A program made the translations under genes and the position numbers. DNA of 64,000 nucleotides from assembly GCF_040869045.1 (NCBI RefSeq), contig NC_090321.1, forward strand, positions 90,874,603 to 90,938,602. The letters run 5' to 3'. The notes beneath the pieces were generated by a model, which had not been told where the DNA came from, ran no database searches, and saw only the letters and a list, made by a program, of their open reading frames with translations. Below, piece after piece: positions 42,895 to 54,289 of the stretch (position 1 is its first letter; each line of letters begins with the position of its first letter). Origin of the DNA: Eurosta solidaginis. Its lineage: Eukaryota > Arthropoda > Insecta > Diptera > Tephritidae.

Positions 42895-44398
42895 TACTAG
42901 CAGACCCGGCAGAACGTTGTTCTGCCCTACATTTTCCCAATCTGCATACATAAACTTTTCCCGTCTAACTCTGCGCTACCCCTCTACACTTTTTCCTAAT
43001 CTTTTTATTCACTCCTCCCTCCATCTTTTTCACTGCACCTCCATCTTCGTCTCATTCTATCTCTTTCCCAGTCTCCTTCTCTCTTTTCTCTTCTCTCAAA
43101 TTGTTCTCCTTCTTCTTCATCTCTTACTGCCAGTCCCAGAGGGTGGTTTGTATTTTGTTCCAGTCCCATTCTGAGTCTCAGTTTCAGTCCCAGTCCTAGT
43201 CCTAATCCCAATCCCAGTCCGTCTCTGGTATACTTCCCGGAAAAAAGCATCGTAAATACTAATATAGGCAAATTTATATACGAAATTTCAGGCAAATCGA
43301 ATAGAACGTATGTAAATAGGTATGTGGGTATTATTAATTCTTGTCTTTATTTCGGCTTCGCATGCACATTTTGTCAGTTTTGCCAGGTTGATGCGAATAA
43401 ATCGAATATTACAATGAACTTTAGAGCTCTCAGCAACAGCTTTCATTTGATATCCATAATACACACACATTCTAGGTGTATCCGGGTCCATGTTTTGGCC
43501 TATATCTCGAGACCGTAGTCACCCAGCTGTGTAAAACTTACTCTGTACTAAAGCATACATCAACAGCTTCAATTTGATACCCATAATGTAAAAATAAATT
43601 CTAGGTGTACCCGGGTCCGCGTTTTGGGCTATAACTCGAGACCCGCCTCCCAGTTGTATGAAAATTATCCTGTACTATAGCACTCATCAACAGCTTTCAT
43701 TTGATATCCATATTGTATAAACACATTCTAGGGGTACCCGGGTCCACGTTTTGGGCTATATAAATTATCCTGTACTATAGCACTCATCAGCAGCTTTCAT
43801 TTGATATCCATATTGTATAAACGCATTCTAGGGGTACCCTGGTCCACGTTTTGGCCTATATCTCGAGACCCTAGTCACCAATAGGTATGAAAACTACGCT
43901 GTACTAAAGCACTCATCAACAGTTTTCATTTGATATCCATATTGTATAAACACATTTCAGGGGTACCCGGGTCCACGTTTTGGGCTATATCTCGAGACCC
44001 CAGCCTCCCAGTTGTATGAAAATTATCCTGTACTATAGCAGCCATCAACAGCTTTCATTTGATATACATATTGTATAAACACATTCTAGGGGTACCAGGG
44101 TCCATGTTTTGGGCTATATGTCGAGACGCTAGCCTCTCGGTTGTATGAAAATTATCCTATACTATAGCACACGTCAACAGCTTTCATTTGATATTCATAT
44201 TGTATAAACACATTCTAGGGGTACCCGGGTCCACGTTTTGATCTCAAGACCCTAGGCACGTAGCGCAAAAAAGGTAAACGTTGGCCGATTCTCAGACCTA
44301 CCCAATATGCTCACAAAATTTCATGAGAATCAGTTTAGCCGTTTAGGAGTAGTTTAGCCTCTAAAACCGTGACAGAAGAATTTTATATATTAAGATAT
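42895..44398. mobile_element. Lep1-like (Helitron-related?) element with inner tandem repeats
   Basis: Starts ACTAGCAGACCCGGCAGAA and ends with TTTCATGAGAATCAGTTTAG, CCGTTTAGGAG and AATTTTATATATTAAGAT. These are the characteristic head and tail of an element spread through many insects, known as Lep1 in moths and considered Helitron-related; this identification is from memory of the ends only. Inside are a long pyrimidine-rich tract (42925-43230) with CAGTCC-type hexamers and an array of about seven units (43400-44250). No protein recognised. Confidence 0.55.
43400..44260 (-). repeat. Diverged tandem array related to the 128-bp repeat
   Basis: About seven units with anchors TTTCATTTGATATCCATA near 43441, 43566, 43696, 43796, 43927, 44055 and 44183 (spacing mostly 125-131 bp, once 100). 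The reverse complement aligns with the 128-bp unit of copies A to C across most of its length: TATGGATATCAAATGAAAG, GTTTATACAATATGG, CTAGAATGTGT and CTCGAGATAT have counterparts in the same order. Confidence 0.8.
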
Positions 44399-45308
44399 AT
44401 GATGAATTTCATATTAAAGGCTGAAAAAAACGTACATTTTGAACCCGACCCCCTCAGAATTTGATGAAATTTTGCATGGGGTTACATCTTACCCACCCAA
44501 ACACAACCTCATTTTTAGAAATTGCATTTTCGAAAAATTGTGGGCGTGGCAAGGTATCGAAATATCCGAAAATATTAGAAAAATGACGATAATAGGTACT
44601 TTTAAAGTGTGATTACTACGGAATGGCTTTACCGATTTCAAAGATCTTCATACCATTAGAAAGGTATTGAAATAAGCTTTCAAAAAAACCACTGTAAAAA
44701 TTTTTAGTACACTGAAAAGAATTTTTTTTTTTAAATAAAATTTAAAACTGAAAAAACACTTCAAAGATCAAGCGATTTTGAAAAATAAAATTTTATTTTA
44801 GAAAGGTCTATTTAATATATATAACATATCTGAAAACTAAAATGGGGGTTTTTTTAAATTTTTTTAAGTAAATGCATCTCTTGGTTACTTTCTCATATTT
44901 GGATATCACGCGTAAATTAATCAACCAATTTGAAAAATTTTTACACCGTTAGAAAGGTATTAAAATCACCTTTGAAAACATATACTGTGAAGATTCTATA
45001 TTACACTGAAAGAAACAAATTTTTTAAATTTTTTTCTAAATTTGTTTTTCAACTGGGAAAACACTTCAAAGACCAAGCGTTTAAAAAAAAAATTTTTTTT
45101 AGAAAGGTAGATTTAATATATATAACATATCTGAAAACTAGAAGGGTGTTTTTTTCTTTTTTTTTTAATTTATTTAAGTAAATGCATCTCTTGGTTACTT
45201 TCTGATATTTTGATATCACGCGTAAACTAATCAACCGATTTCAAAAATTTTTATACGTTAGAAAGGTATTAAAATCACCTTTGAAAAAATACACTGTAAA
45301 AAATTTTT

Positions 45309-45620
45309 ATTCCAGTGGGGTGCACCCCAGCTAACATCAAAACAACGGCTCGAATACTTCACGTACAAGGAAAAGGTCGGCGGCTCAATGTACTTGAGAA
45401 CATGGAGATATACAAGTTAAAAACATTTGACGGCAGGATAATAAACGAACAAACCAACACTATCTCTGACGAAATATTTGAACCCTTAAAACTAGTTTAC
45501 AAAAAACAGGACAAGCCAGAAGGTACAGCAACCAAACACGTAACAATGTACAAGCAAAAACGAAAAATTTTCCAAACGGCAAAAATCACCGATTTCTACC
45601 TACCTCAACCTACCGCTTAG
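45309..45620 (+). pseudogene. Retroelement C-terminal fragment, possibly Penelope-like
   Basis: About 100 codons without a stop, reading ARILHVQGKGRRLNVLENME, IYKLKTFDGRIINEQTNT and ISDEIFEPLKL. The pattern (hydrophobic-HV-x-KGRRLNVLE-x-x-EIYK followed by an INEQ motif) resembles the C-terminal endonuclease region of Penelope-like retroelements. No catalytic residues are visible, and the start ATG at 45315 is arbitrary. Other retroelement families remain possible. Confidence 0.4.
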
Positions 45621-45824
45621 CTAACAAGCGGTATGCCTAGATACCTACAAAAACAACCCTTGGAAAAGGTAACAATTCGGACGTATCAATACCGCGCACA
45701 CTTACACGCATATTAACGTTACTTACCACGGACACATATATTGACATTACCTGCCACAGCACCCATGGACTATAAAAAACAACACAACGGATAGACACAG
45801 ACCAGAACGAAACTAGGCATTGAT

Positions 45825-46460
45825 ATGGAATCAACTAATAAATACAGATGTGTGCAGCTATCAAGAAAATGTTCCTCTCAACTTCGAAACATTAGCTTAA
45901 AGGAAGCAGCGCTGATATCTGAGCATTTTCCAGCAGTCTCCGACATTCATCGTTGCCGTATTTGCGAAAGTTGTCGCTTTAAACTTAAGGATGCTATCAA
46001 GATTGCTGATAATCAGCGTTCTACTGAAACGGAAAGTGAAGAGGCACAAGAAATCTTGACTAGCGGTGAATTGTATCAAGAATATAAGGAAGTTCCAACA
46101 TACAGCAGCTATACTAAATCACTCGAACGCAACGAACTCGTCGACAATATAAATAAGCATGTTATTCCTCATCTTGGAAGCCAATGAAGCGAAAATATTT
46201 AGAAAGGGATTCATACTGCAAAAAAAAACACAGCAAATTGCGCAAAGTATTTAGGATTCACTTGGAGGTGGTTCACTGTCAACTTTATCAGAAGACCTAA
46301 AGAAGATCAAAGCTTACTACGTACAAATTTTGGAGAACATGAAATATCAAATCGAAAACTGCTCAAATAATTTGGATAAGCAAAAAATATTATCTCCATT
46401 ACCAAACACCATGACATCTAAGGAAATTAAAGACATTTTTGGGCATGATTTATCTTAAGA
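45825..46460 (+). pseudogene. N-terminal part of a transposon-type zinc-binding protein
   Basis: 45825-46187 is a 120-codon open frame: NISLKEAALISEHFP followed by HRCRICESCRFKLKDAI, a compact cysteine cluster. Further in-frame or shifted segments follow: LSEDLKKIKAYYVQILENMK (about 46275-46340) and KQKILSPLPNTMTSKEIKDI (about 46380-46440), which looks like the entry to a helix-turn-helix found in some insect transposon proteins. The protein then stops. Function unknown; the family is recognised only by its look. Confidence 0.4.
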
Positions 46461-47620
46461 ATTGATAAAAATTAGCAAAGATATACAAAAAAATAAAACA
46501 GAGATTTCCGACGTCAAACGCTCTAGCATGGACAGGCGTAGTTTACCTGAACAAACTAGTAAGTACGCAAATATTCCGAAAGTCAGCAGTATGAGCTGCG
46601 CAAAGTTGTATATTAAATCTAAATAAATAAAAATTAACTTTATCAAGTGTATGTCTATTTATTGTGCGTGTCTGAAAAATTTGATAATACGATTCTTGTT
46701 CGAATCTATTAGAATACTTAGTCATAGTATCTGTATCTGTATAACTTCCAAAGTATAGCTAGGTAACATTTTTGTCACACAATAAGAGCAAAATAAAAAA
46801 AAAGTTAACAAGAGATGATCTACTTATACATTTTTTTAAAAGAAAAAAAAACACCATTCTAGTTTTTATATTAAATCGACCTTTCTAAAAAAATTTTTTT
46901 TTAAATCGCTTGGTCTTTGAAGTGTTTTCCCAGTTTGAAAAAAAAATTTAGAAAAAAATTAAAAAAAAATTTTTTTCAGTGTAATATAGAATCTTTACAG
47001 TATATGTTTTCAAAGGTGATGTTAATACCTTTCTAACGGTATAAAAATTTTTCAAATTGGTTGATTAATTTACGCGTGATATCCAAATATGAGAAAGTAA
47101 CCAAGAGATGCAAATTAAAAAAAAAAAACCCCATTTTAGTTTTCAGATATGTTATATATATTAAATACACTTTTCTAAAATAAAATTTTATTTTTCAAAA
47201 CCGCTTGATCTTTGAAGTGTTTTTTCAGTTTTAAATTTTATTTAAAAAAAATTTTTTTTTCAGTGTACTAAAATTTTTTACAGCATATTTTTTTGAAAGC
47301 TTATTTCAATACCTTTCTAATGGTATAAAGATGTTTGAAATCGGTAAAGCCATTCCGTAGTAATCACACTTTAAAAGTACCTATTATCGTAATTTTTCTA
47401 ATATTTTCGGATATTTCGATACCTTGCCACGCCCACAATTTTTCGAAAATGCAATTTCTAAAAATGAGGTTGTGTTTGGGTGGGTAAGGTGTAACCCCAT
47501 GCAAAATTTCATCAAATTCTGAGGAGGTCGGGTTCAACGCATATTGGATTTGATATGAAATTCATCATATGGTTCTATCCTGAACTAATTTTCGTTTAAA
47601 AGAAGCAAAAATGATACTGA

Positions 47621-47860
47621 GTTTTCTTTCAGATATGGAAATTTCCCTACTGTTTATTTTAAAATAGAGATATATATAACAGAACAATAAAAATACGATT
47701 GGTAAAAAACTACTTTTCGCTAAGATTTTTACCTACGACAGTTTTCTTTCAGATATGGGGATTTCCCTACTGTTTATTTTAAAAAAGAGATATATATAAC
47801 AGAACAATAAAAATACGATTGGTAAAAAACTACTTTTCGCTAAGATTTTTACGTACGACC
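47621..47860. repeat. 120-bp tandem duplication
   Basis: Two head-to-tail copies (47621-47740 and 47741-47860) starting GTTTTCTTTCAGATATGG and ending TAAGATTTTTAC, nearly identical. It lies between the long-inverted-repeat element and the LTR of the errantivirus-like element. Confidence 0.9.
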
Positions 47861-47950
47861 CTCTTTAAAGTAATTTATACAAAAGTGGGCGTGGTCCTTA
47901 AAAAATCTTATCCATTTTTACTAAAAATATTTCCTGCTATAAGGAAAATA

Positions 47951-48404
47951 TAACTTAACAAGGGGGCAGACACACTTACTTGTAAGAATGTGCTGACACC
48001 ACACTTCAACAAACACAAGCAAAGCCAACGTAGGTAATTGATCCGATATCATATTGCGTAAGCAGACAAAATGCAATCCATGGGAACTGCAGCGTAAGCG
48101 ATATGATATGCGGACAAAATGCAAGCCGTGTGATTCGCCACGCAAGCGATAAAATATTATTTTGGCCAATCGTGGGAAGTGCAGTGTCAGCAATTATGAA
48201 ATCACTTAGATTAATGTAGAAGCTTAGAGCTTAGTTTAAGTTAATGATAAAGTCAGTCTGTTTTTGACATTGAACGGAAATAAATGGTAAATATTGTTAA
48301 GCGGAAAAACCTATTTTTATTTGGATCTTTTCAGGTTGCAATGGGGCCGCGGGGCGGCCCCCAACTTTAACTTTTTGGAGTCCTAGTCCTTGGGCTCCTT
48401 AACT
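47951..48404 (+). repeat. 5' LTR of the errantivirus-like element (left end approximate)
   Basis: The right end is fixed by the primer site, with CTCCTTAACT ending at about 48404. The left end is placed where TTAACAAGG sequence begins, an estimate, because the 3' LTR is outside the window. Inside are an initiator TCAGTC (48253-48258), as used by fly gypsy-type promoters, an AATAAA signal (48279-48284), and a GC-rich hairpin with an 8-bp stem (GGGGCCGC at 48343-48350 with GCGGCCCC at 48354-48361). Confidence 0.6.
48253..48258 (+). promoter_or_regulatory. Initiator-type promoter motif in the LTR
   Basis: TCAGTC in the context AAAGTCAGTCTG, the arthropod initiator form seen in LTRs of fly retrotransposons. 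No TATA box stands out upstream. Confidence 0.5.
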
Positions 48405-48421
48405 GGCGCCCGAGCAGGGAC
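48404..48421 (+). other. tRNA-Lys primer-binding site
   Basis: TGGCGCCCGAGCAGGGAC directly after the LTR is the complement of the 3' end of tRNA-Lys over 18 positions, with one difference from the usual form. It sets the LTR boundary and plus-strand orientation. Confidence 0.88.
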
Positions 48422-49777
48422 CCACTGGCAAGTGGGTCCTTCAAAAAGGACCTCCTTAAATGTGAGGTCCATAGTGATTAGTGACAAAGTGATAGTGATA
48501 GTGGAGTGCTAAGAAAAAAAAAAATAATAGCATTTTTACCGATAAAGGAATAAAAAAATATATAGAGAGGCAAAACCTCAGCTTAGATAATTTAAGGCTT
48601 ATACAGCCAATAACGAAAATACCAAAACCGAGATTCACCTTCGAGGGGACCCTCCGGTTATAACGATTGCTTAACTCTGCGATTCCCTTCGGGACCCTCC
48701 AGGGTATAAAAGCTCCTCTCCCTAGGAGAGGTAAAACGAATAATAAAAAAAAAAAACAAGTGAATAACAAAAAGTTGAGTGAAAAGTGATGCTACACGCA
48801 ATAAATTACTACGTCCAATCCTAAAAGCCCTCAGAGGGCTATACAGGAATAATATTAAAAGAAGCGAGCCTGTGACCCCTGAGATCCTCTGGCGCGCGAA
48901 TAAAATTCAACACGAAAATTGAAACATTTTATAAGTGAATTATCCTACGGCCCCACTATTGCTATTCCAAGTGCACGTATAATCACACTGGCTGGGTGAG
49001 TCCGTATACCTATACTTCTAGGACGGACCTCACCATACCAAAGGCCGAAAAATGGTTAACGACTCCTGTGACCGTGTCATGTACACAAAATTTTTTTTTT
49101 TGCAATATGCAACTTGCCGCTCCCTTCAGGATACGGCAAAAATTTCCTTCTGAAAAAGTTAACCCGAGCGTACACATAAGAACACACTTGGGCCGGCTTT
49201 AAAAGTTAACTCGAGCGTACACATAAGAACACACTTGGGCCGGCTTATCCTTTTGTGGAGTTTCCAGGGTACACATCAGCACACACTGGAAACGGTCACT
49301 CGTTACTTGCGATAATTTCAGCGTACCCATAAGAACACGCTAAAGATTCGCAATATGTCCAGGGCGTTGTGGAGCAACTGTGCCTTAGTAGGTTGCCTTC
49401 AATCTGATTGCCGACGACTAAAAAGGAGTGACACAGCCTCCCCTGACCAAAACCATAATTATTTAAAGACTAATGTACTGTGAAACGCCAACTTGGTACA
49501 TGTCGCCGTTGCCATAAGAACACGGTAAAAGTTTCACAAATGTAACTAAAGTCCTTTTTTTCTTTGCAGGAAACTGTCAAAGTGTAAGGACAACCTTAAA
49601 ACTAAAACAAAAAACAAACAAATCGTCTGTGCTATAAGGACTATCCCGTCAGGTGATCGCGAACGCCAGTAAGTAACACAAAAAAAATAAAAAACAATTT
49701 TTAAAGAGCCACCGTGTGCCAAATTAAAATTTAAAAATATATTTTTTAATCTCAAACAAAATTTTTTTTTATCTGAA
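48422..49777 (+). other. Leader of the errantivirus-like element
   Basis: 1.36 kb of non-coding sequence between primer site and gag. It includes a 44-bp direct duplication (about 49158-49201 and 49202-49245) and several copies of a motif like CATAAGAACACACT (see findings). Confidence 0.75.
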
Positions 49778-51094
49778 ATGGACGCTTTAGCCACGAAAGT
49801 TAATGAACTTAATGGGGGCATTAATGCTCTCCTCGAGCAGATTAGGCGGCTTGAGACACGCCTTGGGGGTATAGAAAGCAACGGTGTTGCTCTGAACTCT
49901 AGGCTAGGGAAAATTGAATGCAATAACGCGAGTTTAGAACAAAATCTTGCCAGAATCGATGAGCGATTGGGAAGAGTAGAACAGGGTGGCGTAAGAACGC
50001 AGCCACAGGGGGTATTGGCAGCGGTGCGAACACCACTGTCGGAGCAAGACCTAAAAGATATTGGCAGACTCCCCGACTGCGTGAAGGAGCTGCAAGTTTT
50101 TGAAGGCAGCCCTTCTCAATACATCTCTTGGGTTCACAGCGTTGAAGGAATTCTGTCGGACTACGATATCGTCAAGGAAAGGCCCCTGTATCGTGCCATC
50201 CTGCAACATATTAGGCAGAAAATCCGTGGCTTTGCCGATGCAGCACTGGTAGCGTATAATGTTTTCGATAGCGATTGGGTAGAAATAAAAAGGGTATTAT
50301 TGCTGCATTACGCAGACAAAAGGGACATTAGGACTTTAGAGCACCAACTGAATCAGCTAGCTCAGAGAGGATCAAAACTAGATGATTTCTACGCAACGGT
50401 CAATCATCAGTTGTCTCTAATAGTGAACAAAATCAAGTGCGATGACTATAGCCAGGAAACCGTGTCGGTCCTTGAGGAAACGTACCGTAACAGGGCACTC
50501 GATGTTTTCATACGGGGCCTCAGTCCAGAATTGTCACGTATGCTTATAGTGCAGAAGCCAAAAACACTGCCAGAAGCGTACACGGCCTGCCTTGACATCC
50601 AGAACCTAACGTTAAGGAACACAATAGTCCATGCAAACACTCCAAATAGAGTAGTTGTCCCCACCAATACCCTGTCGCAAGTTACTCAGAGACCACCGTT
50701 ACCTCCTCGATCACGGTCTACATACAACTGGACGAATCGGAACAATACTCAAGGGAATGGCCGGTCATCCTACAACAGATTCCAAGGCAATCAAGGGACG
50801 AACACCGCACCTCCTGCTAGACCCGCAGCCCCAAAACCTGCGGAAAGAATGGATGTCGACGACAGTGTTCAAACCAGACAGGTGAACTACATGAACCGAC
50901 CGACGAATAACAACGCCTTCAAAAGGGGACCTGCATCATCGATTGAAAAGATGCCCAAACAGCAGAGGCTCTACAACATGGAAGCCAACAGCGCAGATGT
51001 AGAAAGCGGACCTTCGACGTATGCTGAATCGACAGAAGACAACTTCCAGCAGGTAAATTTTATGGCGGACGGGCCACCAGCCTATTTCATATGA
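49778..51094 (+). CDS. gag: Gag structural polyprotein of the errantivirus-like element
   Basis: Intact 438-codon frame. The start is the first ATG after the leader (context GAAATGG). Residues about 1-75 form a predicted coiled coil (heptad-like LNGGINALLEQIRRLETRL and LARIDERLGRVE). Residues about 95-275 form a capsid-type domain (CVKELQVFEGSPSQYISWVH; VEIKRVLLLHYADKRDIRTL; RALDVFIRGLSPELSRML). The C terminus (about 300-400) is rich in Pro, Asn and Arg and has no CCHC zinc knuckle, as is usual for gypsy-group errantiviruses, where basic residues are thought to bind RNA. Its stop overlaps the pol start by four bases (ATGA), and pol is in the -1 frame. This is the best-preserved gene in the window. 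Confidence 0.93.
   Translation: MDALATKVNELNGGINALLEQIRRLETRLGGIESNGVALNSRLGKIECNNASLEQNLARIDERLGRVEQGGVRTQPQGVLAAVRTPLSEQDLKDIGRLPDCVKELQVFEGSPSQYISWVHSVEGILSDYDIVKERPLYRAILQHIRQKIRGFADAALVAYNVFDSDWVEIKRVLLLHYADKRDIRTLEHQLNQLAQRGSKLDDFYATVNHQLSLIVNKIKCDDYSQETVSVLEETYRNRALDVFIRGLSPELSRMLIVQKPKTLPEAYTACLDIQNLTLRNTIVHANTPNRVVVPTNTLSQVTQRPPLPPRSRSTYNWTNRNNTQGNGRSSYNRFQGNQGTNTAPPARPAAPKPAERMDVDDSVQTRQVNYMNRPTNNNAFKRGPASSIEKMPKQQRLYNMEANSADVESGPSTYAESTEDNFQQVNFMADGPPAYFI
51055..51061 (+). promoter_or_regulatory. Candidate -1 ribosomal frameshift site
   Basis: The heptamer A-AAT-TTT lies in the gag frame 34 bases before the gag stop and fits the X-XXY-YYZ slippery pattern. The pol frame is open from here to its own ATG. 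No downstream pseudoknot was worked out. Confidence 0.5.
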
Positions 51095-52893
51095 GGACTA
51101 CCGCGCAATCCAGTATACCCTATCTCACTTGTTTGACACCAAACAAAGTAGCCCTAAAGTTCTTAGTTGACACAGGGGCAAAAAAAAATTTTATAAGACC
51201 TGAATTGGCAACTAATACAGTCCCAGTCAATCCACCTTTCTCAGTAACCACCGTAGCAGGACCTGTAGTAATAAACAAAAAAATCAGTGGGAGGTTTTTC
51301 CAAAATGCTGGTAACGAAGCTATGGTGACCTTTTACGCACTTCCTGGTTTAAGCTCGTTTGATGGGATAATAGGCGATGACACCCTCAAAGAACTGGGTG
51401 CCGTCATAGACAGGAAAAAATACGTCCTTACAATAGATCCCAATATAAGAATTCCGCTCAAAAACAAAGTCGTAGGAAGCCAAAATTTTTTCGAAACTGA
51501 CGATATACCCGACGCAATTCTCCCAAGCCTAAAAGCCATGATAGAAAAGTATTCTCATTTGTTCGGTCCACTTAACATCAAATCAAATATTAAAACCACA
51601 GTTCGAGCTGAGATAAAGACTACCACGAATGAGCCCATATACACGAAAAGTTACCCATATCCTGCAAACATGAGGGAAGAGGTAGAAAAACAAATTACTG
51701 AGTTGCTTGAAGAAGGAATTATACGACCATCCAAAAGCCCGTACAATTCTCCTATTTGGGTAGTTCCGAAAAAACCCAAACCCTCTGGTGAAAAGCAGTA
51801 TAGAATGGTAGTGGACTTCAAACGTCTGAATGCAGTCACCGTGCCAGACGCCTATCCTATCCCAGATATTAATGCAACGCTGGCCAGTTTAGGGAACGCA
51901 AAATATTTCACAACTATAGATCTGACCTCAGGCTTTCACCAAATCACAATGAAAGAAACAGACATACCCAAAACAGCGTTTTCAACAATGAATGGAAAGT
52001 ACGAATTTCTGAGATTACCTTTTGGGTTAAAAAACGCTCCGGCTATATTCCAGGGAATTATTGATGACGTTCTTAAAGAGTATATAGGGAGGATATGCTA
52101 CGTGTATATCGACGACATTATTGTCTTTGGAAAAAGTACCGACGAACATTTAGTAAATTTAGAGATAGTGTTTAAACGGCTTGCGGATGCTAATTTGAGA
52201 GTGAATTTGGAAAAAACTAAGTTTATGAGAACGGAAGTAGAATTTCTGGGATATGTAATAACATCCGTCGGGATGAAGGCAGATCCTTCAAAGGCCCAAG
52301 CTATAGAGAACCTCTCACCCCCAGAAACGCTTAAGGAACTAAAAAGCTTTTTGGGAATGACGTCGTATTACCGAAAGTTCATTCGAGATTACGCTAAGGT
52401 TGCTAAACCCTTGACCAATCTCACACGCGGTGAGAATTCGCAGGTCAAGGCAAACCAATCTAGAAGAGTGCGTATCAAAATGAATTCCGAGGCCCTTCAG
52501 GCCTTCGATACTCTAAAAAAACTACTCGTTTCCTCAGATATTCTCGCATTTCCAGATTTCGAAAAACCGTTCAACCTTACCACCGACGCCTCAAACTATG
52601 CCATTGGTGGGGTGCTATCCCAAGGAGAAACAGGGAAAGATCGACCCATCGCCTACATCTCAAGATCTTTAAGCAGAACAGAGGACAACTATGCCACAAA
52701 CGAGAAGGAAATGTTGGCTATAGTTTGGGCTCTAGACAACTTGAGATCCTACCTCTATGGGGCGAAAAAAGTTAGAATTTTCACTGACCACCAGCCTCTC
52801 ACTTTTGCGTTAGGAAGTCGAAACTATAACGCCAAGTTGAAGAGGTGGAAGGCTAGAATAGAAGAGTATAACCACGAATTACACTCCTGGTAA
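51091..52893 (+). pseudogene. pol: Pol, first part: protease, reverse transcriptase, RNase H
   Basis: 600 codons. Protease with active site KFLVDTGAKKNFI (residues about 23-35). Reverse transcriptase: EEGIIRPSKSPYNSPIWVVP, MVVDFKRLNAVTVPDAYPIP, YFTTIDLTSGFHQI, LRLPFGLKNAPAIFQGI, and catalytic CYVYIDDIIVF. RNase H: FNLTTDASNYAIGGVLSQ, DNYATNEKEMLAIVWALDNL, RIFTDHQPLTFAL. The frame runs into TAA at 52891-52893 just before the end of the RNase H, because of one frameshift near 52875-52885; the rest of pol is read in the next frame. All catalytic residues seen are intact, so this is a lightly damaged copy. It is probably made as a Gag-Pol fusion by -1 frameshifting. Confidence 0.93.
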
Positions 52894-54289
52894 ATCGAAT
52901 GTTGTGGCGGATGCTCTCTCCAGAATTCCATGCCAGGCAAACCATTTGACAGCACCGTCGGAACCCAACGATGCACCAACAGAAGCAAGAAGTGACGAGG
53001 GGACAGCTCACAGTGCTGAACAGGATTCTTCGGACCTTATTCCACACGTTGAAGCCCCTTTGAACGTTTTCCGAAACCAAATAATTTTTACGGAGGGGAA
53101 TGCAATGACTTGTGTTGAAAACCCACATCCAGGATTCACTCGTCATTATGTGAGATTAGATATAATTGAAAAGGCCAGCTTAACCGAAGCCTTGAAGAAA
53201 CGCCTAAACCCAGCATTCATAAATGGAATAAAGATTCCAGAAAGTTACTTGCAACTCCTACAAGAAGTATATATAGAACATTTCCTTTTATACAAAATTA
53301 GGATAACTCAGAGGGTGGTCGAGGATGTGGCCAACGAGGATAGGATTTGCGGTATAATAGAGACAGAACATAGGAGGGCCCATAGAAACTCAAAAGAAAA
53401 TAGGGAACAAATCTTGGAAAAGTATTATTTTCCCAAAATGGCTAGTAAGATAAAAAATTTCACTTCTAACTGTGAAACCTGCCTTGCTAACAAGTATGAT
53501 AGGCATCCGGCAGTACCACCGATAAAAGAGACTCCAGTGCCGAAATATCCATGCGAAATAGTGCATGTGGACATTTTTGAAATTCAAGGGGAGAAATTTT
53601 TATCTTGCATAGACAAATTTTCAAAATTTGCCAAGCTTTTTCACATTAAAAATAAAGCATCCGTCACTCTCCGCGCTAAGCTAGCCAAAGTAATACATTA
53701 TTTCACAACTCCTAAAAAGATAGTCACCGACAATGAGAGGGGATTTATGACTCCATTGGTATGTAACTACATAAGAGGTTTGGGAATCGAACTATATCAG
53801 ACTCCAATTCAAAGAAGTGAAGTAAACGGCCAGATCGAGAAATTCCACTCTACCATTATTGAGATTTATTGGTGCCTCCGGAAAGAAATAAATAACGCTA
53901 GACCAAAGGAATTGGTGTATATTGCTGTCGATCGTTACAACACAACAATACACTCTGTAACGAAGAGGAAGCCTAGCGACATATTTTTCAACAGAACCGA
54001 AAGAATTAACTACCAAGGCCTAACCAACTTCAAAAGTAGGGTCCACAAGGAGATTAGGGAACAAATCAAGAGAAACCAGGAGTTAAGAAATCTCCGATTG
54101 AATAAAAAAAGGAAAAGAGCTAAGGAATTTAGGCCAGGAGATGAGATTTACGTCAGGGATAAACAGATAAAATCAAAACAAAAGGCACTTTACAAAAAGG
54201 AAACGGTTGGTAAAGACAATACAGTGACATTGCTCACAGACACTGGCAAAAGGATTCATAAAGCGCAGATAAAAAATACGCCAACATAA
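52886..54289 (+). pseudogene. pol: Pol, second part: RNase H end and integrase
   Basis: Continues pol after the frameshift (GKSNVVADALSRI), then an acidic, Ser-rich linker and the integrase. Zinc domain: histidine pair near EHRRAHRN, then SNCETCLANKYDR. Catalytic core: EIVHVDIFEIQGEKFLSCID (first Asp), KIVTDNERGFMTPLVC (second Asp), SEVNGQIEKFHSTIIEIYW (Glu). A basic C-terminal domain follows (RNLRLNKKRKRAKEFRPGDE; IHKAQIKN). The frame is open from the frameshift to the stop at 54287-54289. The first ATG inside it, at 52904, is not a natural start. Confidence 0.92.

Larger units (their letters stand above)
44399..47568. mobile_element. Long-terminal-inverted-repeat element
   Basis: 3.17 kb with left arm about 44399-45308 and right arm about 46800-47568, inverted relative to each other with moderate divergence (ATGATGAATTTCATAT at both tips; GAACCCGACC; CATGGGGTTACA; TGGGCGTGGCAAGGTATCG). 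Each arm has an internal duplication of about 300 bp (for example AACACTTCAAAGA near 44755 and 45059 on the left, and the complement near 46910 and 47205 on the right). The core (45309-46790) carries two protein remnants. Superfamily unknown; target duplication not resolved. Confidence 0.75.

Noticed and set aside
43005..43295. Gly-Leu and Arg-Glu repeat protein on the minus strand
   Set aside because: Translation of the pyrimidine-rich and CAGTCC-repeat tract inside the Lep1-like element.
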